Origin: Symbiodinium natans
Lineage: Eukaryota > Sar > Dinophyceae > Suessiales > Symbiodiniaceae
NCBI GenBank assembly: GCA_905221605.1
Contig: CAJNDS010002478.1
Location: forward strand, 232,864 to 296,863
Direction of reading: 5' to 3'
Length of the DNA stretch: 64,000 nucleotides
The position numbers and the translations under genes were made by a program. The notes below the pieces were generated by a model. The model had not been told where the DNA came from. It searched no databases and saw nothing but the letters and a program-made list of their open reading frames with translations. Positions 55,467 to 64,000 of this stretch are shown here, in pieces; the stretch's first letter is position 1, and every line of letters starts with the position of its first letter.

Positions 55467-56392
55467 ATCGGTACTTGAGTGGTACTTGCTACATCTTGCT
55501 ACTAGTTGCTGCTGAACTCGTATGACTCATATTCTGATCTTATCGAACTTCACTCATACTACCGGCAGCAGCATCGTGCCACGCGCGCACCGGCCTCGCC
55601 GCTCTTCGCCAAGAGCCGAGCTCGCTCTGCTTGCGGGGAGACAATCTGCGGCGTCCGGGCGCAAGGCTCAAATCGGTTTACGAAAATAAGGGGCCCCTCA
55701 TAGTCCCCCAAATAGCACAGGATTCCTTTATAATGGGGCCTCCAAATAAGTTCCCCCTCTCTTCAGAAAGAACCCCCCAGGTAACACTCATAAGGAGGAG
55801 CCTCGGACGAAGGGGATCACACTGAGGCATGCGTGGAGTGGTCTATGGGTTCCGGCACACACGAAAACCTGCAACGCAAGTAGCAACGCTTTCATCGAAG
55901 CGCCAAAGCCAGTCGCAAAACGACCCCCAGGCCCAAACTGAGGTTCAAAAACAGAAGCACCACTTTGGGATCCGGGTTTTGCAGATGAGGCTGCAAGCAG
56001 TTTGTTGTTGCAACTCAGGCTAGGAGGGCTCGTTGTGGAGTACCGCAACAGGGCTCACACTTGACACGCCGCAGCTTGGCACTTCTTCAGTCTTTCCATG
56101 CAACGAAAGCAAAACCTAAATTGTCCGCCCCCCCCCCCCCCCCACACATGCAACGGAGCCCCTAAACCCTAAACCCCCCGCCCTCAAAGGTACGAGTACA
56201 AAGTTGGCTTCAGGGGGGTGACGTGTTCCTGCGGCCTCAACACCAGCGCTAACAGCATCCGCCAAGAGCATCTCAGGCAAATCCTGCATGGGCGCATGGA
56301 CGTTGAGGCGTGGCTGACCCTCTCTCTCTCCCTCTCTCTGACGGCCAAGTTCCTGGGGGTTCTTTGCAGCAAGACCTGGCGCGGGAACTCAC

Positions 56393-56448
56393 AAGCATGG
56401 CCTGGTACAGTAGCTCCATGAAGACTTCGCCCGGGTCGGCCTCAAGCA
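56393..56448 (-). CDS. Candidate exon with consensus splice sites
   Basis: Minus strand, 56 nt between a pyrimidine-rich acceptor (CTTGTTTTCCCACATTCACAAG) and GTGAGT. Reads LEADPGEVFMELLYQAML with two bases of a preceding codon. Codons are GC-ending. The plus strand is also open here (QDLARELTSMAWYSSSMKTS) but lacks comparable splice sites. Not recognised. Confidence 0.45.
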
Positions 56449-56608
56449 CTTGTGAATGTGGGAAAACAAGCCCACCGTTGGAAGAGTCGACACGCGATTG
56501 CACTACTGATGTTCAATAGCACCAAAACGGATGCTCCTAAGCCGATGATGAGAACATAGGGGAACATCAAAAAAACATCCCAAAGATCCTTTGGACCTCG
56601 ATGACTTG

Positions 56609-56700
56609 CTACTGACTTCCGCATAGGCTCCGGACGTGGCGGTGGAGGCCGGCAGCTGCAGCTACGCGGCCGGCCGAGATACGGAGCACGCGCGGCCAAG
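56609..56700 (-). CDS. Candidate exon, GC-rich
   Basis: Minus strand after GACAG: SWPRVLRISAGRVAAAAGLH, then RHVRSLCGSQ and TAG. Strong GC-ending codon use. It may be the 5' neighbour of the exon at 56393. Not recognised. Confidence 0.3.
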
Positions 56701-56726
56701 ACCTGTCCACAAGACCAGCAACTAGG

Positions 56727-57149
56727 ATGGCCCTCAAAAGGCCTCGGAAAACATTCCTGAGTACGATCCTCTTCAACCCCACAAGGGAAAACATACAATG
56801 TTCCAGGAGCCTACCTAGGCAAGCTTCCAGCTTTCCAGCGCGATGGAAGCTCGAAGCCCAGGTCTTTGCCGTCGGCTCATGCCAACTGCATACAACTGCT
56901 CAGGACCCGACTTTGCTTTGGTACCTGGCCGCTGCGTCTCTTCGTCGGAGTCATCGATTTGGACCACCTCACAAACAGTTCCTCCTCAGATACTGCTTGT
57001 ATAAGCAAATAGTAGGATACTTCTGCCCCTTGGGACACTCAATGCAGGCTTCATCGGGGCCTCATTCCTCGACCCGAGGCCACGGATGTCCATGCGGCTG
57101 GTGCCCTTCAAGCCTCGGAGCAGACGGCATGCTGGGGTTTCGAGTTTAG
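56727..57149 (+). CDS. Hypothetical ORF, 140 codons
   Basis: Begins MALKRPRKTFLSTILFNPTR with A at -3 and G at +4. The codon bias is weak and the stop comes from a telomere-like TTTAGGG string, so chance is quite possible. Overlaps nothing recognised. Confidence 0.22.
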   Translation: MALKRPRKTFLSTILFNPTRENIQCSRSLPRQASSFPARWKLEAQVFAVGSCQLHTTAQDPTLLWYLAAASLRRSHRFGPPHKQFLLRYCLYKQIVGYFCPLGHSMQASSGPHSSTRGHGCPCGWCPSSLGADGMLGFRV

Positions 57150-57216
57150 GGTTTAGGGTTTAGGGTTTAGGGTTTAGGGTTTAGGGTTCAGGGTTTAGGG
57201 TTTAGAGTTTAGGGAA
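57139..57216. repeat. Telomere-like block (TTTAGGG)
   Basis: About ten TTTAGGG units, plus-strand orientation, opposite to the block at 49090-49219. Confidence 0.95.
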
Positions 57217-57334
57217 TGGGCATGAGAACATCCCACTAGACCAGGCGCTCGTGAAGAAAAGTTGCCATCACACCGCAAGTGGCTTAGGTCCGAAAAGGAT
57301 CTAAGTTGCTCGGTTTGGTGGGAATCTTCATCCA

Positions 57335-57450
57335 ATGCTGGTCATCACGCTAGACAGAAACACTTCTCTGTCCTTGGGCAGCAGTGCTGACAGTGCTCAG
57401 GCCAAGTTGCGTAAGGAGTCCGCGCGTCTCAGCTCCTGTTCGGCAGGCGT
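57335..57450 (+). CDS. Candidate exon
   Basis: MLVITLDRNTSLSLGSSADS, then AQAKLRKESARLSSCSA and a GC donor. An alternative acceptor inside it (CAG before AKLRKES) would give a shorter exon. Not recognised. Confidence 0.28.
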
Positions 57451-57774
57451 GTTTCGGTACACTCTTTGCAACCGTCGGAGGATCGTCTGGTCGGCTCCAT
57501 GTCGTGCCGAATGCAAAACCTTTCACAAAATTGCTTAGGTCGCATTCTTCACCTTTTGACAAGGAGTCGACCCCCTGTAAAAGATCCCCTTACAAACCGA
57601 ATACTTCAACTCGGTTTACGGATATTTCAGGTTGTGAGGGGTTTGCCCCACTCAACAACATGACCAGGCTTGACGACGCAGCTCGACCAGAAGCTCCACA
57701 TCCGATACTGGAACGTTAATCTTAGATGCTTAAGCTACGAAGCTCTTCAGCCCATGAGAAAAACCCTCAACCCC

Positions 57775-58256
57775 CGAACACCTAAAAATAGAAAGGCCCA
57801 AACCCCTAAATCCCTAAATCCTAAACCCCTAAACCCTCTAAATCCTTAAACCCTTAAACCCCTAAACCCCAAACCCCCCCTAAACCCCTAAACCCCCAAA
57901 TCCCTCAACCCTCCCAAATCCCGAAACCCCTAAATCCGAAATCCAGAACCCGTAACCCTAAACCCTCCTAAATCCCTAAACCCCTAAACCCGCCTAAATC
58001 ACTAAACCCCTAGACCCAGCTAAATCCCGAAAACACCTAACCCTCCTAAATCTAGAGCCCTTAAACCTTCCTAAAATCCCTAAACCCCTAAACCCTCCTA
58101 AATCCCGAAACACCTAAACCTCCTAAATCCCTAAACCTTCCTAAATCCTAGACCCCTAAACCCTCCTAAATCCCTGAACCCCTGAACCCTAAACCCCTAA
58201 ACCCCTAAACCCTGACTGACCCTAAACCCCTAAACCATAAACCCTCCTAAATCCTA
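57775..58256. repeat. Long degenerate telomere-like satellite (CCTAAATCCCTAAACCCC)
   Basis: About 480 bp of CCCCTAAA, CCCTCCTAAAT and CCTAAATCC units, with an irregular 25-30 bp higher-order period. It is the longest telomere-related tract in the window and has no open frame. Confidence 0.85.
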
Positions 58257-58457
58257 ATCTGCAAATGTCCTGCCCGAGCACGGGCGCTGACTTCGACCGT
58301 AGTGGCGATGCCACGGTTGAGGCCAAGGCGGGTGCCGAGTGTGACCTTCAAAAAGGGGTTTTGGGCCCTCAAGGGGTTCTGAGGGTTTAGGGTTTAGGGT
58401 TTGGGGCTTGGGGTTTGTTTAGGCTTTAGGATAGCTGCTTTCGGGACTAGGGTACCC

Positions 58458-58575
58458 ATGGACTCTCACAAGAAGCTTCAGCTCGAACATGCTCTGCCAC
58501 GTCTTCATGCTCTCAGAATCGATAAGAGGCCCCGCCCCCCCACCGGATTTGCTTTGATTGACTGGCAATACTCAG
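58458..58575 (+). CDS. Candidate start exon
   Basis: ATG at 58458 begins MDSHKKLQLEHALPRLHALR, then IDKRPRPPTGFALIDWQYS plus one base before GTATTA. It reads well as an N-terminal exon, but its donor touches the stop of the minus-strand HEI10-like gene, so the two would overlap in antisense. Not recognised. Confidence 0.3.
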
Positions 58576-61500
58576 GTATTATCGGAGCAGCCGCATGGCT
58601 TTGACTGGCATAGCTTGCTCTTCACGTTGCCCGGCCTAAAGAAGCCATCAATTTTCCGTTGCTTCGATCCTTCGGTGTCCTGACCATTGGCTAGGCACGC
58701 ATGACTGATCAGCCATGGCTCGAAAGCACCAAGCAACCTACTTTTGACAACTTGAGGCAAGGCTGCCGCTATCGGATCACACGGTTACCTGACAGAATCA
58801 ATAAGGAGATAGGCATATGTCGCAACAGTCCGCAACGATGCTAGAGTCTTGTGGGATGAGCCGTTCCGCCCGAAGCAAGGCCTGAGCTTACCGATACGTG
58901 TCCTCCAGCTTCTCCTCCCTGGCGCGCTTCTGCGCGGACTTTGACTCCGACATGCCAGCACGGAAAAGCTGCACAACTCTACAAGCTGATGTCTTGGGCG
59001 TCATTGGGGGGGGGGGGGTACTTTTGGGCGTCCCGTCGTCTTACTTTCAATGCATTTTTTTCTTGGAGAAATACAAGTCCTGTTTTGGGCATCCAATTCA
59101 CTGCTTCCCTTCATTCTGTTTCTCGAGGCTTGATGCAGACACGTCGGGCATGGACTGATGACGCCAGGAACAAATCTCAACTAACTTCAGGACTGCAGCC
59201 CTCAAGTCAGTGACGTTTGACTTCAGTTACAAGAGTTGCAACTGGGATGCCCAAGCATTTCAGAACTTTTCAAACCCTTGACCCTGCCCCATACTCCTCC
59301 GGACTCATGCGGAAAGAAGCGGCCGCAGGTTTATCTTCCCCTCCTTGCTGGTCACACGCTTGTCACACCTTCGTGTCCAGAATCCTCGCTTGCTGAGGTC
59401 CCGACTGCCTATCTTGCATGCAGGGCCACGCTTACATTGGCCACTAGTCTCTTCCGAATTCGTGCCTGTCGACTGTCAGCTTGCTAGCTAGGAACAGGCG
59501 TGTGCAACCCGAAGCCCGGACAGAATGTCAACGGTTGCCATTGACGGCGCAGGATACTTCTGCACACTTGTCAGCAATCTCCCCAATGTGCAGATCTCTG
59601 GAAGCAGCTTCATGACAGGTCAGCGGAAAGACGCGTCCTGCAACGCAGGCTGACTCGAACGATACGTAACTGCCACTACAGCGCCCTGAGGCTGCAGGCC
59701 GGCTCTACACGTTTATTTCATGAGGAGAAGCTGCATGAAGTGCAAGAGATGCAGCAGTCCTCAAACAAAGAGTTTCGAAGTCTCTTCCTCAGGTCAAGGT
59801 GCACTTCACGGTGTTCCTCTTGCATCTTAAGCGTTCAAAACACCAGCTCTGTGGGGGCCAGTCCCGAACTTCTCATAGTACCAACGAAACCCGCAAAACC
59901 ACAGTGTGGTGTGTCCTGGTCTGCGGACGCTGGCAGGGTTACTTCCCCGGATGCAGTCACCCGAGGGCCGGACGAGGGAGTAAGGCCAGCAGCATCAGAG
60001 AGCTTTTGGTGGCTTGCACGATGCAGCTGTTGAATGCGGGACCTTGCGATGAGTGATGGGTCGGCCATATACTGCTACAACTTCCAGATCATGGAACACA
60101 TGTCGTGTATCCGGCGAGTTCACACACTGGAAAGTTTACAGCAAGGCAGAGATACAATCAAAAATAGGCAAAATAGGCACCTCCAAAAGGGCTCCAAGTG
60201 TCCCAGCGAGATGCTGGGAGCCTTCTACCCCTGCTATGATTGAAACAAGTTCATGTAGATCTGTACCGCCAACTTCCAGTCTATTCAGGTAAGGCATCTG
60301 CTGCAGTCTCGAAGCACACTCTCGATCCTGCCGCAAGCTTCGCTCAGCCTGCAAGGATGTTCAACGGAGGACGGATGGACATCCAGAAAACCTCAGATGC
60401 CTCGTATCAAACCCACGGCGCAACTTTCTGAAGCCCGCCTCGAACACTTTGCGACGGAGATTCTCTGTCTTAGCCTTGGTGCTGACAGATCTTGCCAGCC
60501 GTGCCGGCCAATTCCCGAGGAGAAACAGATCAGCCTGCGGAGACCTCTTGACAAAATGCCACGGTTTAGGGTTTAGGGTTGAGGGCTTAGGGTTTAGGGA
60601 TTTTATCCCCTCCGTCAGGCACCAGGCAAGCTGGGACTTCAACGCCGACTCTGCCTGACAGCATCTGAGAGCTCTTGCAAGTATGGAAAGCTGTTACAAG
60701 CATGCGCCAAGCATAGGGATGCATAGGCAAGCGAAGCTGTGAGGCACCTCTGTCAAACGCTTTCGGATTGTACGGTTCAGCTGGTTCGCGTGCGCAATCA
60801 TCTCCTTCCATCTTCCGGAGCTTCGGGCTGACTTAAGGACATGCAGGCCACGGGAACAAACGAGCGATTGTGGAGCAACCGTCGTGTACTGCCTTCTCCT
60901 GCGCCGCCTCCCGACCAAATTCCTGGAGGGCTGTGACTCTTCTCCGACGCTTGCGTTTAAACGCTTAACGAACTCTTTGCGGACGTGGTCAACTTAGCCT
61001 TGCACCTCGGCCTTCTGGCCCTCCCACAACTCCAGCGCCACGGCAGCAGCCTCCTGTTTACAGGACCATACAGGTATATGGCATTCATGGCATCAGGATT
61101 CATATAGTACATACACTCACCAATATTAAACAGGAACCTTAGATACACTCACCAATAACAGTAATATAAACCTGTTTCATATCCCGCGCCACCAAGGTCG
61201 CCTGGACTTCCAGCGGCGACGAAGTTACCAGGAGCTCTTGCAGCAGCTTCAGGCGCTCCCTGAGACCGAACTGTTTTACCTGCATATGGGTCGTAATGGG
61301 GACCCCAAAAAGGCCCATACGCTAGAGCCGGTGCCTGTCATCAGCTCGACCAACATGGCGCCGCTTTGCCTGACTAGCAAAGCTTCCACACACTCCTGGT
61401 CAAGCGATCAGGCGGAAGCTCAAAAAAACACACCGATAGCGTGCATGCACAGCCCCCGGCGCAGACTCCATTACGGCACACGGGACACTCATCTGAATGA

Positions 61501-61888
61501 AGGAACCTGGCAAAGAGCACATTTGGCTTGTAGTTACTGCGGAGTTTCTGAACAGGCCGGTGGGTCCACTCTTGCGCATGCTCCTTGCACAGCAGGTGCC
61601 GGCAACGTAGGAAGACGCCCTGACATGCACCACAGCGAGCGAAGCCCTGATGCTAGGAGCCTAATCGAAATGCTTACGGCTTCAGCAGGCCTCCTTTATG
61701 GCAGCACCACAAGTTTGCTTCTTCATAGGAAAGTTGCATCGCAAGGCTGCGAACTCTTCCACCTTCCAAGCTGACTGTCAAACATCCTACGCTCCAAGGA
61801 TGAAGGAGGATGAATGGGTCGCTTCTCCACATAACTTGACTTTCACGAGGCCCTCAAAAGTAATTCTGGTCAATGACTTCGACCCCAT
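58572..61888 (-). CDS. HEI10: HEI10/CCNB1IP1/Zip3-like RING E3 ligase, at least 14 exons
   Basis: In plants and animals this family promotes meiotic crossover formation as a ubiquitin or SUMO ligase on chromosomes. Exons in transcript order: 61888-61852, 61770-61691, 61619-61467, 61279-61172, 61053-61006, 60949-60893, 60831-60748, 60534-60448, 60348-60274, 59597-59558, 59465-59436, 58968-58892, 58840-58827, 58762-58572. The RING reads LRCNFPMKKQTCGAAIKE, then GVFLRCRHLLCKEHA and, after an unusual insert of about 30 residues, DECPVC; LRCN and CRHLLCKEHA match the plant HEI10 pattern (MRCN, CGHLLC). A charged helical region follows (EAAAVALELWEGQKAE, SARSSGRWKEMIAHANQLNR, TENLRRK, AERSLRQDRECASRLQQ). 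MSESKSAQKRAREEKLEDTY resembles the family's SEKSRQKRKLDEMY block. The last exon carries QRKIDGFF, a PIP-box. Phases agree at every junction except between 60274 and 59597, where an exon is probably missing. Donors are mostly GT, with some GC. About 360 residues, near the family's 280-300. The two smallest exons and the start are the least certain. Confidence 0.68.
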
Positions 61889-61891
61889 CGC

Positions 61892-62352
61892 CTGATCTTC
61901 GCTCAGGTTTGGCTGCGGCATGGCGGTAGCTTGTAAGAATAAGGCCACTCACAGTTGCAAAAGCAATTGAAGCAGATGGCCAGACATGCTTGACAACCCA
62001 TGAAACTGATTCGGCTTCCGCTGCCGTGAGCCCGTACACGGCTGGGATGGCTCAAATGCTCTGAGTTCAGATTTTCATGAGAGTTCCCACACGACAAGCA
62101 TTTCCAACCCCGATCACTTGTTTGTTCCCCATGCTCGTGCCGGGTTTGCACTTTCCGCGCGTCGGTGCCTCATTGTGCTCCGACTACACTTGTGGCCTCT
62201 TTCCGCAGAAGCTTCAACCTAACATCATGGAGCTACGGATATGACGAATACGCCGCGCATCAATGCAGGCTTCCTTGTGCCTGTCACTAGCATCCCGTGG
62301 CTTTAAACATGCTGTTTTCCCTCTGTCCATGTAGATGCCAACGAATGCCCTC
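61892..62352 (-). other. Between the HEI10-like and carrier-like genes; possible zinc-finger piece
   Basis: A minus frame near 62062-62150 reads EQTSDRGWKCLSCGNSHENL. The W-K-C-x2-C-G-N pattern resembles the start of a RanBP2-type zinc finger, but the second Cys pair is not in the expected place. It might be an upstream exon of the HEI10-like gene. Otherwise nothing is seen. Confidence 0.22.
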
Positions 62353-63002
62353 TCATTTCCCTCGGGATGCAAGCAAGCTCATAATTGCGGGGGCACACAA
62401 ATACCCCAAGCCTACAGATATGCCTTGTCGCAAGGCCGAGATGGCAATGCCTGTGTAGTTCGCTGGCCTAAAGTAATCCTGTAACGGCTGCTTCTCTGAA
62501 TGATGCTGCAAGAGGAAGATCCGCCATTGGTTGAAAGGTGAAGAACCCAGGCACGCCAGGAAGACGACGAGGAAGACCACTGCTGGAGTGATCGAACTAC
62601 CACTCAACCCAAGGACAGATGGCATCGCGTAGCCTCGAAGCACGCCGTAGGCGACATCGCGAAGGAGTGTGGGGAGGTAGGCCTCGTAGAGCTTGCCCCA
62701 CCGGACCGGTAGCTTCATTGACCGCCGGTATAAGAAGTTGGAGATTGGGAGTGTCACTGTGGCGAAGATGCCACCGGCGATCATGCCCCCAACGAGAGGC
62801 GAAGTTGCTCGGCTAGTGGCCGTGGCGAAGAGCGCCTCGAAGAACGGAAACTTGAGCAGGTTCGCGATGAGCGTTGCCCTGAAGGACAGCAAAACGACCT
62901 TCAGGGAGACGTCGTGCGAGTTTTTCACCAGCACTTCCACTTCAGAGAGCGTGGCCTCCCAAATTCGCAGGTTCGCTTTTTGCTTCCCGCCCCCGTTGCC
63001 TC
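62353..63002 (-). CDS. Divergent mitochondrial-carrier-like membrane protein (5' exons missing)
   Basis: Mitochondrial carriers (SLC25) move metabolites across the inner membrane through six helices in three repeats. Here the minus frame holds VVLLSFRATLIANLLKFPFF, then GGMIAGGIFATVTLPISNFL, AYLPTLLRDVAYGVLRGYAM and SSPFNQWRIFLLQ, ending LLASRGK and TGA at 62353. The AGGIFATVTLP, LPTLLRDV and Pro-x4-Arg positions follow the carrier repeat pattern (A-G-x-T-x2-P, then P-x-L-L-R-D). However, the P-x-D/E-x2-K/R signature is degenerate (P-I-S-N-F-L). There is no ATG before the membrane part, so upstream exons must exist; an acceptor is likely at about 63003 (GTTGTAG). Beyond 63003 the frame looks non-coding. 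A two-repeat or otherwise unusual carrier relative is possible. Confidence 0.5.
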
Positions 63003-63877
63003 TACAACTGCTCACTCTAGCCGTGGCCCCGGACCTGGACCATCGCCGCGATGATCCTGAGCACAGCACAACACAGCAGAACCACAGGGGGGGTTTGATG
63101 ATCTTGGGGTACCTTATTGTGGGGTCCTGATTGTAAGAGGATCCTCTACTTGGGGGTCTAGACTGGGGTCCCCCATTTTCGTTAAACCCCCATAGAAATC
63201 TCCCGCAAGCCAACCCTTGCCCGAGTCATCTACACTCGGCTTTCACGGCCACGCAACAATGACCAGCAGGCTCACAGATGCTTGTCCTTTAGGTGCTTTT
63301 GCATCCTTATGAGAAACAGCTTAGCAAATTCTAAAAAACAATCAAAGGAGGGTTCAACCGATAAAACGTAGGGCCTTGAAGGCTGGGACTGCTGGCCCAA
63401 GCGTCCCTGCACCCACATAGGTCATCATGCTCCGGAGGGCCATGCGTGGCAACACCGGGTCCTGCCAAAACAGTGCAAAAAACTGCAGGCGGCACCCCGG
63501 GGTTTCTAATGTCGGGAGTCACACAGGAGAGCTGGGTTGTGCTGCTGGCTGCTCGGTCCCTGCACGCCGTGAGCGGGACCCGAGTGCACCCAGCCAAGGG
63601 TGGCACTTGTGACCGCTCGGGCTGCTCAGGGACATGCCGAGTCACTGCAGAAGCCTGGGCTACGACAATGCTTCATCACTACAGACTACAGCCAGCGCCC
63701 CTATCGCTTCCTGGCCTTTGGAATCCAAAGACAGGGGGCAGAAAGAAGAAGGAATTAAACCAGGCGGCTGTGAAGGTTCTCGATCCGGTCTCATCCAGCT
63801 GCAAGCAGCTCTGCAAGGCAAGGACCACGCCGGCACATGCCAGGCCATTCAGGAAAGGCCTTCGACGTCGACCGACC
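63003..63877. other. No secure gene
   Basis: Probably intron or 5' sequence of the carrier-like gene plus intergenic DNA. Short frames on both strands, none convincing. Confidence 0.35.
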
Positions 63878-64000
63878 ATGGCTCTCAGAATCAAAGCATT
63901 GAAACTCTTCTTGGTCTGTATCTGTTACTCAATCTCTCCGGGGCCAGAGTGGCTGGAATTGAGAGGTCGTTTCTTTTTGGGAGACAACACTGACACCCCG
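63878..64000 (+). CDS. Possible start of a secreted protein, cut by the window edge
   Basis: ATG with A near -3 and G at +4 (GACCATGG) opens MALRIKALKLFLVCICYSIS and stays open for 41 codons to the edge. The N-terminus has two basic residues and a hydrophobic core, like a signal peptide. No other evidence. Confidence 0.25.
   Translation, partial: MALRIKALKLFLVCICYSISPGPEWLELRGRFFLGDNTDTP

Noticed and set aside
53926-55700. TATGAGGGGCCC in inverted orientation flanking the AT-rich island and gap
   Set aside because: Only 12 bp match exactly, which can occur by chance; no target-site duplication is visible.
61238-61774. Plus-strand ORF of 178 codons
   Set aside because: It lies antisense to the RING and coiled-coil exons of the HEI10-like gene, has no recognisable domain, and its codon use is weaker.
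61852-61888. TRAIP as the identity of the minus-strand RING gene
   Set aside because: RING, coiled coil and PIP-box fit TRAIP in outline, but the RING ligand spacing (C-x-H-x2-C-x2-H) and the LRCN and QKRxxEEKLEDTY blocks fit HEI10 better.
1-64000. Spliced-leader relic (CCGTAGCCATTTTGGCTCAAG)
   Set aside because: I looked upstream of the intron-free genes and elsewhere on both strands and found only short partial matches such as TTCGGCTCAG near 6448.

Overview
The window looks like nuclear DNA of a dinoflagellate, most likely of the Symbiodiniaceae type. Four things point there. TTTAGGG-type telomere-like strings are scattered through it in both orientations. GC content is moderate (estimated by eye at about 50%). 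One clear gene is cut into very short exons whose introns start with GT, GC or GA and end in AG. Some coding blocks are intron-free and contain internal near-identical repeats. There are no bacterial operons, Shine-Dalgarno sites, rRNA, tRNA or CRISPR arrays that I can support. Because exons here are often only 14-110 nt, most real coding sequence is invisible to a long-ORF search, so I read splice sites and conserved peptides by eye.

Layout. 191-4970 (+): the C-terminal half of an Hsp70 gene in 12 mini-exons (5' end outside the window). 6502-8247 (+): a secreted protein made of two near-identical dienelactone-hydrolase domains. 17.1-19.9 kb (+): exon-like pieces rich in Lys/Glu. 21.47-22.44 kb (+): a two-exon gene for a secreted protein with two six-cysteine repeats and a Thr-rich linker. 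27.70-29.05 kb (+): an uninterrupted frame for a four-helix membrane protein behind a dense cluster of TTGAC/GTCAA motifs. 31.4-33.4 kb (-): a diverged tandem duplication carrying a Gly-rich exon-like unit three times. 35.7-36.5 kb (+): an acidic repeat tract followed by a weak HMG-box-like peptide. 38.4-49.1 kb (+): many protein-like exons of one or more unrecognised genes, with a probable terminal exon at 48318-48566. 53.9-55.3 kb: an AT-rich island, a strong inverted repeat, a G-rich tandem repeat and a 100-N gap. 55.3-56.7 kb (-): GC-rich exon-like pieces. 58.57-61.89 kb (-): a multi-exon gene whose RING finger and coiled coil match the HEI10/CCNB1IP1/Zip3 meiotic crossover family and whose last exon carries a PCNA-binding (PIP-box) motif. 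62.35-63.0 kb (-): a divergent mitochondrial-carrier-like protein.

The best-supported calls are Hsp70, the double hydrolase, the HEI10-like gene, the six-cysteine protein and the four-helix membrane frame. The other exon-like segments are offered as candidates: many short frames are open on both strands, and only RNA reads or protein matches would settle them. The genes are functionally unrelated (chaperone, secreted hydrolase, meiotic ligase, carrier), as expected of eukaryotic nuclear DNA. The HEI10-like gene and the mini-exon Hsp70 gene are the parts most worth following up.
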